NCBI RefSeq assembly: GCF_900964775.1 | Contig: NC_041827.1 | Span: 8,045,501-8,109,500 of the forward strand | Source of the DNA: Scleropages formosus | Lineage: Eukaryota; Chordata; Actinopteri; Osteoglossiformes; Osteoglossidae | DNA: 64,000 nt | Reading direction: 5' to 3' | In this document: in pieces, positions 38,501-56,586 of the stretch | Layout of the letters: each line of letters begins with the position of its first letter | Numbering within the stretch: position 1 is the first letter of the stretch | Program-made: the position numbers and the translations under genes | Notes under the pieces: generated by a model | What the model was told of the DNA's origin: nothing | Seen by the model: only the letters and a program-made list of their open reading frames with translations | The model's database searches: none

Positions 38501-41500
38501 AGTGTACAGGCACATACGTGTCTCATCTGTTTCTATCTTACTGTACCCTTGTTGAAATACATTGTGAAATATTATTCACACATACATCTCACCAATATGT
38601 CTTTCTGTCATGACCCTTCTGCCCCCCTTTTCTGCTGTATGTCATCTATCCCTTTACCCCCATCAGAGGAGTCAGTTCTAAAAGGTAAGCTGTTGAACAC
38701 CAATTTCATCACCTGAAACCTTACTAACAGCACTGTATGTATGATGCACTGTGGCTGTGCAGTGAAATTTATATACATGTTGAACCACAGAAAGAAAATA
38801 TCATAATCTATCCCATGATTATAGAAACCCAGGTAATCTAACAGTGGTGGTGGTGGCGTTTGCTGCAGTTCTGATGCCAGGTGTGAAATATCTGGGGTAT
38901 CTGTTGGTATCTGATCAAACTAGTTATTAAATTGGTCCACTTCAATAAGAGAGAGTGCCAAAAATTTTGCAAGGTTTTTTTTTTTTTTTTGGCCTTGGTT
39001 TCTGGTTGTTGAGATTGAGGAGTGTGCTTTGGTATAATGTGTACTTCTATGGTAGAAATCTGACAGTAGTGTAAAGTGTCATTACAAATGACCTCGAAAT
39101 TTAACACACTGCTTCTGATTTATTTTTTCTCTCTCTCTCTGGCTGACTGACTCTAACCGCCTGCTCTTGTTACTTTTCCTGCTCTGTCTTGGCTCGGTTC
39201 TCAGGGGCTTTTCACTGTTGGTCACGAAGCTTCCCTTCATTACTTCTCTGGGCCTGCGCTCTCTGCGCAACATCAACGATGGCAGTGTCTACATCAGTAA
39301 TAACAAGAGGCTCTGCTACCACTACACTGTGAATTGGACCCAGCTGTTTACTGGCACAAGTTCACGACAGCAGGACATAAGTGATATCAAGAAGAACCGG
39401 CCAGAGAGCAAGTGCAGTAAGTCAGAAAGTGGGGAAAGTGTCTGAAAGGGTTAATGAGTTCAGTAACCATAGCTCAGAGACTGCAGCAGCTTTGTTTGTA
39501 TACTTCTGACACTTGGTATCTATGCACCATGTTTGTTGACGTGTCTTGCATGGGTGTATGAACAGTTGCTGAAGGACGCGTGTGTGATCCACTGTGCTCT
39601 ACCTCCGGGTGCTGGGGCCCAGGGCCCGACCAATGTCTGTCCTGTAGGAACTATAGCCGAGGAGGAACCTGCGTTGCCCAGTGCAACTTCATCACGGGGT
39701 CAGTACACGGGCTGTGCCTCTGGTTCCCCACTGTAGGACCCTGTGTCAGTTCTTCCATCTCAGTGTTTGGCAGCAAATCAACATTGTCATTTCTGTTCTC
39801 GGCAATCCCACAGGGAACCACGAGAGTTTGCAGGGCCGGAGCGTGAGTGTATGGCTTGTCACTCAGAGTGCCAGGTCTTTGATGGAATGGTCAGCTGCAC
39901 TGGGCCGGTATATATCTCTGCAGACCTCCTACTCTCAGTTTCAATAACATCACCTGCTGCTTCTGTTATGCTCTGCCTTTCCTGTGTAAATAAGGATGTG
40001 TGCTGTTTCAGTCACTATTAAAGTTGTGAGATTTAAGTGTAAGAGTTCCCTGCTGGAGGAGAAACACATCAAACTGGTCTAACATAATACATAGTTGGTG
40101 TATGATGCAAAACGCACGCGCGCGCACACACACGCACACACACACAATATCCATCTCTCTTGTTCATTGTGGCCTCATTTTTAACTCAGGGAGCGGATGA
40201 ATGCGTGGAATGTGCAAACTTTAAAGATGGCCCGCACTGTGTGTCATCCTGTCCTAATGGCGTGATGGGTGAAAGGGGCCTCATCTTTAAATACCCCAAT
40301 CTAACGAAGAACTGTGAGCCGTGCCACATTAACTGTTCACAAGGGTAAGTTGGCACTTCATTGTTATAATGGAGGGATCAATGAGATAATTGTTTTTTTT
40401 TTTTTTTCCACAGAATATATGTTCACAGCTTCCCCAAGAGATACTTATTTTTGACTCTATGGAGCAATTAAATTTTGCCTCATCTGTCTTTCTCTTGTCA
40501 AGCAGATATAAAATGTTTTAAGTCGATTGTTTGCTGAACTTAGTCTTAGCTTTTGGTGATTCGGATAAGCGTGCTTCTTTCCTTTTCGTTCCCTCATTTG
40601 GGTTTCTGTGTTAGTCTTCAGGGTAAATGGATGATAATAAATGTGCAGAATTTCTAATTTCCTATACCTCCATAATTCCACTGTAGGTGCTCAGGTCCAG
40701 ACATTACAGACTGCCTGGAAAGTAGACGACATTCCAGGTTGGTGTGTCCCCCTTGTGGTTACGCTGTACTGCACTACTGCTCTTGGTAACTCCAGGGCTC
40801 TTCAGCATAACAACAGTATCTATCATTTAACATTTATAGTTGCCACTGTCTCTGAGTCGCTTAATGTATTGTGACATATCAGTCTCTTGTAATATTTTTG
40901 AACGGTTTCTCTGGAAACAAGTACCTTATACTCTGTAAACAATTTCAAGTTCATACTTGACACTTCAAGTTATATTTTAGATCTTGTTTATGGAAGTGCT
41001 TTTAAATAGTTCAGCCAACTGCTGTGTGAGACCTCATATCTGTGGCTTGGTGCTCTCCTTCAGCAATCTCTCTCTCCTTGCACACAGCCTACCCACTACG
41101 GGTATTGTGGTTGGCGTCCTTGTAGGGGTATTCCTTGTATTTGCCATCTTTGTGTTGGGTATGCTGCACCACCGTGGCCGGGCTATCCGCCGCAAGAGAG
41201 CCATGCGGAGATACCTGGAGAGTGGTGAGGTAAGTAAGAATGGTGGCTTGTGCTATCTATGTAAGATGCTAAGGTCAGGGATGTCCTCATCTGCCGTACA
41301 GTTACTTCGGGTACCTTGCAGGTCACTTGCATGCAGGTAGTTAAGGGAGAGGAAGTGGGAAACCAAACAGGAAATGGCAGGCATAGGAAACGGTGAAACA
41401 CATGAGAAACGGGAAGAATCAGAAAAACATTTTGCAATCTTTTTTTCCACCACCATTGTAACTGTATAATATAAATCCTCTCTGTCCTGTAGACTTTTGA

Positions 41501-44500
41501 GCCACTGGAACCAGGTGAGAAGGGGACAAAGGTTCATGCCCGCATCCTGAAAGTCTCAGAGCTGCGCAAGATCAAGGTTCTGGGAACAGGTATCTTTGGA
41601 ACAGTGCACAAGGTATGTATAATATGTTCCTGTATATCACAAGTCCTTGGCACACATGGTGTTGTACAAAGAAGCTCTTGAGAGATGCTCAAATGTCAGG
41701 AGTGTGTAAACATTTAGTCACATTTTCTTATTGAGAAAACATAAGATAAAAGTGTTTTCAGGGTGTATTACAGCTGCCTTTTTGAACAGACCAAACAAAC
41801 TTTTTGTTTTCCTACCATTTTATAACACACATTGTTGTTTTATATTCCGACTTCTGTACTTGTCATATAGGGGGTGTGGATTCCTGAGGGCGACACCATA
41901 AAGATTCCAGTGGCTATTAAAACCATCCAGGACCGAACTGGCCGGCAGACCTTTACTGAGATCACAGATGTAAGGCTCTCACATTTGCGCACACACACAC
42001 ACGTACAGGCATATGAAGACATGATGACATGTGCTGCAATTCACTGACAACTCTCCGTATGCACATCTATACACAGAAGTTGTGGACAAATTCAGGGGTC
42101 TTACAGTATGTGCACACTATTTTCTGAGGAAAGTATAATGAATCATGTCCTTACTCCTAGCAGTTATTTTATTTGATGTTTGTGTATAAACTAGCCTTAC
42201 CTTGAGTCTAGAATCATAAACTAGCCTAGCTGTAAGAGGAGACTTTGATCAAGTGATTTTTGTGTCTGTCACGTGCTTTGGCAACAAAGACTGCAAAAAG
42301 CACTGTGCAACGGAGGACTATTCTATAGTTAAGAAGCTGATCTTCACCAAGTTTTTATAATAATAGATGGGTATACATTGCCCATATGTTGCAGAAGTTC
42401 AATGTAATAAGTGATACTTCAATATGTTTACATTTTTGTGATCATTACTTCTACAGTTGCACTGTCACCAGACACACAGATTTACATAATCATGCTGTTG
42501 ACCAAGTTCTGGTGATATTTCTCCTCTTGGGCCTTCGTCAACAGCACATGCTGGCAATGGGAAGCCTTGATAACCCTTATATAGTACGGCTGCTGGGGAT
42601 CTGTCCTGGGACATCTCTGCAGCTGGTCACGCAGCTCAGCGCACAGCGATCTTTGCTGGAGCACATCAGACAGTGCAAGGGCAATCTGAACCCCCAGCGA
42701 CTTCTCAACTGGTGTGTGCAGATTGCCAAGGTAAGAAACCGACATGGTGAGGAAGCTTTTTAGCTATAGGCCTATGCTTACTACTACAACCACGGAGGCA
42801 TTGGAGTATAAAATGAATTTTTTTTTTGTTTTCCAAGAACAGATAGCAAAAATGTGAAACACTATGTTTTCCATATATTAGGCATCATTTAGGCTGATTT
42901 TGGGGTGAACTTGGGATAGGATAAGTACTGTATTAATTCCTACAGGGAAATGGGGCAAGAACAAATTTGAATTTTTCTTAATTACAGTAAATAAATTTTA
43001 TTATCTAGCTTTTTGATTATTTGGTCAGTTGTTGAGACTGGTAAACGAAGTATAAGTGTGTACTGTATTTTCTTAAGTCATAGTAGCAGTACTTTTTGTT
43101 GTATGGAACACTGTTACATAAGGGCTGAGTATATAGCAGCAATACATTACATTTACATTAGCATTTATTTATTTAGCAGATGCTTTTCTCCAAAGCAACG
43201 TACATCTCACAGAAAATACAATGTGTGCGTTTTTTTATTATTTGTCTTTTATTATTTTAAGTGTCTCTCAACTTGGTGTTGCACCTATGACAGCGATGTG
43301 TTAAAGATCACACTATTCCGTGCATGTGCACGTCTGAGAGGTCTTTACCGCTGACTGCAGGGGATGTATTACCTTGAAGAGCACTGCATGGTGCACAGGA
43401 ACTTGGCTGCACGCAATGTCCTGCTCAAAAGTGACTACGTTGTCCAGATCTCTGACTATGGCATTGCAGACCTGCTTTACCCTGATGATAAAAAGTACCT
43501 CTACAATGAGGTCAAGGTACGTGGAACCTACCATCAAGAAATTGCACATACTATGTGTTCAGATCCAACAGAATCATGTACATTGTTCACCTGTCATGTT
43601 GTCTTTACCCTGATTTAGAGACTATGCCAGGTATTGTGTATAAAAACCTGAATTGTATCTTGCCCTTTTCCTTCACAAGATGCCAATCAAATGGATGGCC
43701 CTGGAGAGCATCTTCTTCCGGAAGTATACGCACCAGAGTGACGTCTGGAGCTATGGTAAGTATCTGAAAACATTTTGTGTCTTCCTCTGCATGCTTGAGA
43801 TGGAAGGGTGAAATGTATGATTACTTTGTCATGTGTCTATATGTCTGCAATGTAAAATTGTTTGCGCCTGTGCATTTGTGGAACAAAAGCTCAACCTGCC
43901 TGTGCTTGTATACGATTGGTGTTACTGTGTGCAGGAGTGACTGTGTGGGAGATGATGTCATCTGGGGCAGAACCTTATGCGTCAGTACGTCCCCAAGATG
44001 TTCCAGATCTGTTGGAGAAGGGGGAGCGTCTGTCACAACCACCCATCTGCACCATTGATGTCTACATGGTCATGGTCAAGTGTGAGTCTTGTGCTCAATA
44101 CAGAACTTGCACAACACACAGACACCACATCTACAGTCTGCCTGTACAATGTTCACTGCCACTGTGTCAGTTTTTCCAGTAACGGTTTTTCCTCTGCTTG
44201 GCTGATAAGGCTGGATGATTGACGAGAGCGTCCGACCCACCTTTAAAGAACTGGCCAGTGAGTTCTCTCGGATGGCAAGAGATCCACTCCGGTACCTTGT
44301 TATTAAGGTAAGAGGGATTACTCATGTTACTTGGAGTGAGCCTTTGATGCTGCTGTGTAGTGCAAAACTCTGAATAACATTTAAAAAAACCTATGCAGAT
44401 TCCCCTGAAAACATGGTGCATTGAAGTTTTGTTGAGACAGGCTTGAAAACATGTCTGTTTTTGGGATTGTAATTGTAAATATTTTACTCAACAGAATAAA

Positions 44501-47500
44501 ACCAGATACATTTTATTGTGGAAATAAATTACAGTTTTGGCTTTTATGCATACTTGCCCTTACCCTAATAAACATGTACACACTGTAACTCATATGTAGT
44601 CAAATTATACCATCTGGGTAAATTAATTTTAAAAAAAAAAAAAGCTTCTCTGCTTCACACAACATTACTGATACATTAACAGCAATCTGAAAAGGGAAGA
44701 AGAATGTTTCCTCGATGAGATGCGCTGGCATAATTACAGATATGACTTAATTTCTGTAAATGAATAACAGTGTTTAAAGTCAGACGAAAGGCTTTGAACC
44801 TCGTGGTTGTAGATTGTCCACCTTGAAACAGGTAGGACAAATGAATAGATGAATAGAATAAGAAGCTCTGATTTTCCACTTTGCACCTCCCTAGACAAAC
44901 AGCAACCAGGCAGATGTGCCCACAGATGAGCAACATCACAATAAGCATGAGCTGGAAGATCTGGATGCAGAAATTGAGAACCAGGAAGAAGAGGATTTGG
45001 ATGATGCCATAGCTACAAGCTCTCTCTACTTGCCTCCAACATGGAGCCATTCTCGGCTTCGTATAGACTCCCATAGGGTGAGACTAAAACATTGTCAAAT
45101 AGAAAATACAGAAGCATATCTGAAAGTAAAAATGTACCATTTATTATTTTTAATTCATTTAGCTGACTTTTCTTTAAAGTGCTCTATAATATAAGTTTTG
45201 TATGCCAAGCTACTTACCCGTTGTATAGCAGGATCTTCTTAATGTTTCAATGGTTCTAGAGTGGGACTGGGATTCGGACCTGGGTTCTTCAAGTGGAAGT
45301 CATGAATTAAGCCTCCTGCTATGCTTATATACCACTTACCACCTCTCATGTCTTTATTCTGTGGCATTGTAATGATTCCTTTGTACATAATTTGTCAGTG
45401 CCTAAAAGATCTCATCCTTTCTTCTCTTTGAAAATCACAGAGCATAAATGCTCATTGTGGCCAGGCTGGATACCTGCCCATGACTCCAGGTGCAGGTGAC
45501 AATCCCAGACAGGTCAGTGCAACCATTATTCTTCAAGTGCATCTCTTATGTGAAGTTACAACATATGTGTATTGTGGTGGTGTAGCTCATCTTTGACCCA
45601 TCTGTCACTTTACTATATCAAAGTATGTAAAAAAATACACTTAACAGTTCTAAATGCATCACTTGTCATCTGAGCTACCTCAGTTATCTGCTGGTGACAC
45701 ATACACCGATACACCTCACATATATCACTCTTCCTCAGTTTTCCTCTTGTATATTACCATTAAATGAGCATGTTCTTTACATTCCTTACATTTAACTGGG
45801 TTCCGTCCAATGAAAAACTGCTACAACTGCTTATGAAAGTATATACCCTTTTTGTATACAATGGTCTTTTTTTGGTCATTACATGATCATTTTACTTGCA
45901 CAGTGTGTATTTTATTCTGTACAGCAGGATCACTGTTTATATAAGACAGTCACACTTAGCTAAACCAACTACATGCTTTCTCTTTATAACTGAAAATTTC
46001 AGCAAATGACAACTTGAGTGCATACTATTATTAGTTTATTTTTGTACTATTATTAAACTAATTAATGTTAATAAGATGTTCTTTTTCAGTTGTGATTTTG
46101 ATGTACCATATAATATATTGGATGTTGTTATACTGTTATTTGTAGTATGATTAATAATACCTTTATCTGATACTTTTCTCCAATGTGATTCATAATGGTA
46201 AACTGCTTAGAATAATTCAACCATTTATTCAGGTGAGTAATTCTCAGTGAAGCAATTTAGGGAAAGTGCCTAGGTCAAGGGTACTACAGCAGAAGGTAGG
46301 ATTGGAACCTGGGTCCTTTGAGTGAAAGGGGGCAGCTTTAAGCATACTACCTGCTCCTGTTTAGTACTAGCTTTTAGAAATGAATTATATACATATAACT
46401 TATCTAATTAAGTAAAATCAGTTTTTATAATATGAATACCTTTACACTGGCAGAAATGAAATCCCTCTGTGTCTTTAATCTGCTCCATTACCTCTGCCTC
46501 CCACCTTCAGCTGCGGCAACCTCGCTCTCGGCTCAATTCTGCGCGGACAGTGTCGGAGAGCTCAGAGGGCCGTGGTACGCTGCTGGAGCCAGAGGTTGAG
46601 CCAAGTGAGGACTCTTCCTTGACTGGTAGCCTGCGCAGGGGCCGCTGCCGCACGGACAGCGCGTACATGTCTGGTGCTCCGGAGACGCCTTCCCCTCATT
46701 CAGAAGGGGAGGAAGACCACAATGGATACGTGTTGCCGGGGATATCTGACAGTCCCGAGAGAGGTAGTACAATGGCCTTGTTGTGTACGGCATATGCCAA
46801 AACTCACTGTGTTAATGTGGTACTTTATGAGTATGGCTTTGTAGCTTTTTTGAGCTGTTGTACCTTTTGGGATTTACCTGTGAACACTGATTGTGGTTCA
46901 TTCATGGCTGTTTACTTGTTTTGTGTTTCAGAAGGATTCTCAGCCTTGCGAAACACTCTGCCATATGTAAGAGGCTGTAAGAGAGCAGCCTCTCTGCTAG
47001 AAAGCGCTGGTGATGGGGAGTGTGGCTCAGAGGAGTATGAGTACATGAACAAACAGACATGCCTTTTCTCGTCGTCAACTAATCAGCTTGAGGATGGATC
47101 ACAAAGGAGTAAAAGAAGCCTCTCCCCAATCGGCAGCACAGGCTTCTCTCCAGGAGAGGGAGACACAGAGCAGAGCTGCAGGAAATGGATGGCCTCTGGT
47201 GGCAACACCACTGAGGCGCTGAGAATGAGTGCGTCTGAGAGGGAAGCTACAGGTGGACACGGTGATAACCGGTCACCAATGAAAGGGAACAGGAGATGGA
47301 AAGGAGAGGTGTCAGGTGCAGATATCTCTGACAGTGGGACAGAACAGCCACCAGGTCGAGAGTCTGAAAATGTGGAGTACCAGTACATGGACATCTGTGA
47401 TGCAGGAGCTGCCCGAAGCCCAACTCTGGGCGCTGTTTTAAAGAGGAGCAGTAGCATTGCAGCAGGAGAATCGGGACAAGGACTCGGAGTGGAGAGCAAA

Positions 47501-47833
47501 AGAGAAGAGGAGGACCTTAAAGCAAGCGAAGAAGAAGAGTACCAGTATATGAACCAGCAGCCCAGACTTAGCAGAACCTTGCAAATGAGAGACAGCAGAG
47601 ACCTGGATGGATATGAGTATGAAGAGATGGGCTCAGTGAGAATGAAAGGGGACCAAGTGGAATACCAAAATGTCAAGATGAACACTGGGGGGGAGGCTGG
47701 TTCTGGGGACATTAGGCGTTCAGAGCTGGCAGGGTACTTGAAGGTGAGTGAGCCAGGGAGGGACAGATCGTTTAATAACCCAAGCTACTGGCACAGTAGA
47801 ATGTTCGTTAAGCCTGACGCTGTCCGCACGTAA
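26334..47833 (+). CDS. erbb3: Receptor tyrosine-protein kinase ErbB-3 (pseudokinase neuregulin receptor)
   Basis: ErbB3 binds neuregulins, pairs with other ErbB receptors and recruits PI3-kinase at the plasma membrane. Coding exons (all GT-AG, frame-checked): 26334-26427, 32857-33014, 33468-33654, 34459-34584, 35878-35940, 36082-36200, 36552-36693, 37138-37251, 37721-37838, 37967-38040, 38158-38248, 39205-39416, 39566-39698, 39814-39907, 40190-40344, 40687-40737, 41088-41229, 41493-41612, 41871-41969, 42545-42730, 43361-43516, 43680-43755, 43935-44081, 44210-44307, 44895-45077, 45441-45512, 46511-46763, 46932-47833. Total 1454 residues (human 1342, by recall). Order: signal peptide; L1, Cys-rich, L2, Cys-rich ectodomain; membrane span about 650-671; kinase-like domain with GTGIFG loop, VAIK (745-748), HRN instead of HRD (838-840) and DYG instead of DFG (858-860). 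The tail has five YxxM PI3-kinase docking motifs (YLPM 45471, YEYM 47036, YQYM 47378 and 47540, YEEM 47618) and ends [10 protein letters not shown]. The catalytic Asp loss is the ErbB3 hallmark. Confidence 0.97.
28150..28262 (+). mobile_element. Decayed V-SINE-like SINE (family B)
   Basis: Only the core remains: TGCAGTACCTTTGAACAAGG and TTGAATTACACCAGCAGGA. Intronic, old. Confidence 0.5.
29483..29529. repeat. (TG)n(CG)n microsatellite
   Basis: About 16 TG units pass directly into about 8 CG units, giving 47 bp of alternating purine-pyrimidine with Z-DNA potential, in erbb3 intron 1. Confidence 0.95.
35064..35265 (-). mobile_element. tRNA-derived SINE, family A, in erbb3 intron 4
   Basis: Minus-oriented copy with a CA-rich tail at the left and a decayed tRNA-like head at the right (B-box remnant GTTTGAGTCC). 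The duplication is not clear. Confidence 0.85.
37901..37947. repeat. (CT)n(CACT)n tract before erbb3 exon 10
   Basis: A CT dinucleotide run merges into CACT units and ends 19 bp before the exon 10 acceptor, so it forms part of that acceptor's upstream polypyrimidine environment. Confidence 0.85.
38351..38470 (-). mobile_element. SINE 3' tail fragment in erbb3 intron 11
   Basis: It begins with the LINE-like tail TTTATTTAGCAGATGCTTTT CTCC, shared by families B and C, and then decays. The left boundary is clear and the right one is approximate. Confidence 0.6.
38667..38684 (+). CDS. erbb3: Candidate 18-nt cassette microexon of erbb3
   Basis: Eighteen bases, AGGAGTCAGTTCTAAAAG, lie between a pyrimidine-rich acceptor (CCCCCATCAG) and a consensus donor (GTAAGC) in intron 11. 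Its phase fits exactly: inclusion changes K-GF to K-GVSSKR-GF in ectodomain L2 and restores the RGFSLL context known from human ERBB3 (SLYNRGFSLL, by recall). Skipping it leaves the loop one residue shorter than human. Expression is unproven. Confidence 0.5.
40110..40146. repeat. CG/CA dinucleotide tract
   Basis: An alternating GC and CA run in erbb3 intron 14, upstream of exon 15. Confidence 0.85.
43145..43230 (-). mobile_element. SINE 3' tail fragment in erbb3 intron 20
   Basis: ATTTACATTAGCATTTATTT followed by the AGCAGATGCTTTTCTCCAAA tail motif. Only the tail is present, as expected of a 5'-truncated copy. Confidence 0.65.
45150..45340 (-). mobile_element. V-SINE-like SINE (family B), diverged, in erbb3 intron 25
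   Basis: Tail-like TTAATTCATTTAGCTGACTT at the left, B-box remnant GGATTCGGACC in the middle, and a decayed tRNA-like head at the right, minus orientation. Confidence 0.6.
46158..46362 (-). mobile_element. V-SINE-like SINE (family B) in erbb3 intron 26
   Basis: Tail GATACTTTTCTCCAATGTGA at the left, then the GTGAAGCAATTTAGGGAAAG core, CAAGGGTACTACAGCAGAAG and B-box remnant GGATTGGAACC. Minus orientation. Confidence 0.7.
46764..46931 (+). other. erbb3: erbb3 intron 27: 168 nt, stop-free and in frame
   Basis: The intron has a GT donor (GTAGTA, weak) and a good TTTCAG acceptor. Its length is a multiple of three and it contains no stop in the exon frame, so retention would add 56 residues between exons 27 and 28 without breaking the tail. 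The retained peptide would be hydrophobic and Cys-rich, unlike the acidic tail around it, so splicing is the default reading. Confidence 0.6.
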
Positions 47834-48560
47834 CGTCAGGAGGGCCAGGCATAGAGGCAACAAGGGAGACTGGAACAAGCAATCAATTTCTTTATTACTT
47901 TGAAGCAGCTCATTAATTCAGTCAATGTGTGAGGCATTACAGTTGTTTTTATTTTCATACAGCTACTGAAATGAATGAAGGACTGGGAAAATCTACCCAG
48001 CATATCTGACCTCTGTTTATGCAGTTTACAGGGTTTAAGTCACTCAGTGCGTTTCAATGAAGTGCATTAGAGAGTAAGGAGGAAAATCAGACATGGAATA
48101 TAGAGCCAGTTAACAATTGTTTTCTGAAACGATCAAATTGTAATGTTGAATCTTTTGTAAACGTTTTATTTCAACTTGTATTATAGTGGTTATACAAAAA
48201 TACATTTTTTATAGAATAAAATTTCTAAAGAAATATTTGGGTGCTTTTTTTTTTTTAAATTTTTTTTTTATAAATAAATGTGTAAGTGCCACTCCTTACA
48301 CTGGCAAAACTGGACCCATGACTCACTGTTCATTCCACATTTTCCAGTATCTTTATTTTTTTGTGGTTACATTTCTCCAAAGACTGAAGAACTCTACAAA
48401 GGCATACAATGTAAAATATAAAATATAGCAGATTTTTAAAACTTGTACACACCTTATTTTATCTAAAATGGAATACGGAGTAATAACTTCCCCCGTGTAT
48501 TTCAGAATTCTAATGAATGCATGATCGTATTCATTTCAATAAAAATGCTATTGTTTTCAT
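47834..48560 (+). other. erbb3: erbb3 3' UTR
   Basis: AT-rich sequence after the TAA at 47831-47833. A canonical AATAAA at 48538-48543 is the best polyadenylation signal. It is about 430 bp before the pa2g4 start codon, so the two genes are tightly packed head-to-tail. Confidence 0.65.
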
Positions 48561-48741
48561 CAGCAAAACTATTCCACCACTAATCTGGAATTTAAGAATA
48601 AGTTATTTATGCCATGGGAGTAACCCGTGAAATGTCTACCAAAGTAAGTGCACAAACAATGAAATGTACCGTTTTGGAATATACTGTACTAATAGCCTAT
48701 AATATTTCTTCAAATCAATGTCATTTCATTTTCCGCCTGTC

Positions 48742-54304
<5,563 letters not shown>

Positions 54305-55510
54305 TGGACAGCGTCCTTGTTCCACACTGTGCAAACACACACACACGCACGCGCACACACACGTACTTCCCAAAGAAGAAACTTAAGAGAGTGTAACCTG
54401 CCCCCGTTGCAAAGTATTGAGTGTTTTCGCCCCAACCGCATTTCTTAGTTCACTGCTCCATATTTCAGCTAGACACAGATTGGGTCCAGATCCTTTCCAG
54501 TTCCCCTTTATCTGACTGAAAAAGAACCTTATGACAGGTTTTGTATCCTTGTCTAGTTCTGCAGTTCCGCTGGATGTAAAGCAATCAGTGTCCGGTGGCT
54601 CTCCTTCCCCTGCTCTTGCCTTTAGAGTTACACAGACCCCCCCTCCCCCTTGTAATACCGTATTTTCTACTCCTTCATAGGTGTGTTGCTCTTAGAGTCA
54701 ATTAAAATATAAAAGGTTAAGCATATTTGTTTCAGTCATGAAATTTTAAGAATTTATAATACAGGACGCAGTGCCTGTAACTTTCAGTAACATGGATCCT
54801 TTACTGAATGCTGATGTCTTAGGCTAACATGGTTGTGGTGTGTGATCTACCTTCCCTGAAAGTGTAGTTTGAAGTAAAGGGGGCGTGTTGGTTGAAACCC
54901 ACTTGTTGTCCTCTAGCTGAGGACACAACTCCTGCAGAGATGCCCCCTGTGAGGTTGGACTGTTGGAACTACCCCCTCGCCGCTCGGCCATGGCCATTCC
55001 GCTTGGATTCTCCTTTAATCTTGTCTGGGGAAAACCTGATGACAACTTTAATAAAATACATTAGTTCTTGTATTTTTTGTGAAAGGAATACCTCACTTTA
55101 CATGACTGATGCTCTTATTCAATATAAGTATAAAGCGTTTGATTTTGAGAAATGCTCATTTTTTTGGACAAAAACTGCATTTGTCAATGATGGTATGTGA
55201 AAATATGGGGTTTTGTTTTCTTCTGTCTAATAGCAAAGCAGGCTGTTTTATGTTGTCACACCACAAATATACTTGTTTAAAAAAAAAAAAAAAAAGTGGT
55301 GAACTAATAATGAGAAGTAACAGGTTGTCTCAGATCCTTGTTAAATTACAGTCTTTCATTCAGGACAAATTTTCCACACATAGGAGTATAACCTATTGTT
55401 TAACTTGTTCAGGACAAAAATGGGGCAAATATTTGGTAAAATATATTTTGTGTGTTTAACAACAGTGCCACAGTTGGACTTATGGGATATTTCAGTAATA
55501 CCTAAATAAA
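54305..55510 (+). other. pa2g4: pa2g4 3' UTR and downstream poly(A) signals
   Basis: A CA-rich stretch follows the stop. Candidate polyadenylation signals are ATTAAA at 54701-54706 and AATAAA at 55050-55055, with further AATAAA near 55504. Alternative 3' ends are likely but unproven. Confidence 0.5.
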
Positions 55511-56423
55511 ATTTGTATTAAAAAAGTAAACAACTGATTTCTGTTGTGTTCCTGTACTTTTTCCCTGTAACGTTCTAATTGATAGGTGCGGAATAAAAAA
55601 AAATCACTGAACAATGCTCAACAAAAAGTAGGTCAGTATTATTCTCCCTGTAATAAACATGTAAGAAGCCTTAACAATTCAACTGCAGTATTTCCCAAGT
55701 ACAAGTATTTATTTGCTTTCATTTGTGCAGCTTTTAGGGTTTTTTGCCTGCAGCATTCACATTTTACTTGGGACAGTTCTTAAACAGCCTGTGGGACTGC
55801 GACAAGGTGGATTTTAAACAGTGAAATTTCTGCCCTCTTTTTTTTATTACTTTTTAGCTCTTTTCTGTTTTACTAACAGATGACAACTGTAAAACGTTTC
55901 CAAAACAAAATTAATTTCACAAAATAATTTTTTAAAATGTATACTGTGTATAGCTTGTGGAAAGCATGAGTTTTGCAGGTGAAATTAAATGTTATGTTAA
56001 GATGTCAAGTGATTAAGACATGATGTCGAACAAAAATAATTAAATGCTTATGTCAGCTAAATTGTTGAAAATGAATTCTGGTAAAGCTACAAACTGCTAA
56101 ACAGTAATTAGCAGTAGATCCAAGTTCGCCTTATAATTACAAACTATTCAGTACAAAGGCAGTTGTTTCTTAGTATGTTTGTCAGTGGAATATTACCATT
56201 GATTACCAATAACCGCCATGTGCCTTATTTGTTTCACCAGCTATATTAAATGAGTTCAAAAACCGTTATTAAAATTATGTCACACCAAGTGTTATTTCAG
56301 AAAAAGTGTTGTTTCCAGCTGTAAAACACGTGTGAGGTATGTCATATATGCTGAGGACTACATTACCCACAATACACTAAAATGGGCTCGACGTGATGAC
56401 GACACAGTTCACCTAAAAACTCT
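55511..56423. other. pa2g4-rpl41 spacer including rpl41 promoter
   Basis: AT-rich and mostly featureless. The last 150 bp contain an ATF-like TGATGACG (about 56394-56401). Confidence 0.5.
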
Positions 56424-56471
56424 TCCCTTTCGTTTATTACGTCCTCTTGGAGTTGGTGCCATATTAGAAAG
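56424..56471 (+). promoter_or_regulatory. rpl41: rpl41 non-coding exon 1 and start region
   Basis: A pyrimidine-rich start (CTCTTCCCTTTCG, TOP-like) is followed by a YY1-like GCCATATT at 56458-56465 and a strong donor, GTACGT, at 56472. Both motifs are common at ribosomal protein genes. The exact start is an estimate. Confidence 0.55.
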
Positions 56472-56586
56472 GTACGTAGTATCTGTTGCTGTTAACTGTA
56501 TCCAACTTAATCCAGTTAAATTGTAAATCATCCATCTTATGTATTAACTTGAGTGTTTTATTTCTTTATAGGGCCATCTCCACGAC

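Noticed and set aside
47083-47712. 209-codon minus-strand frame opposite the last erbb3 exon
   Set aside because: Shadow of the erbb3 coding sequence, whose plus-strand frame carries the conserved tail motifs.
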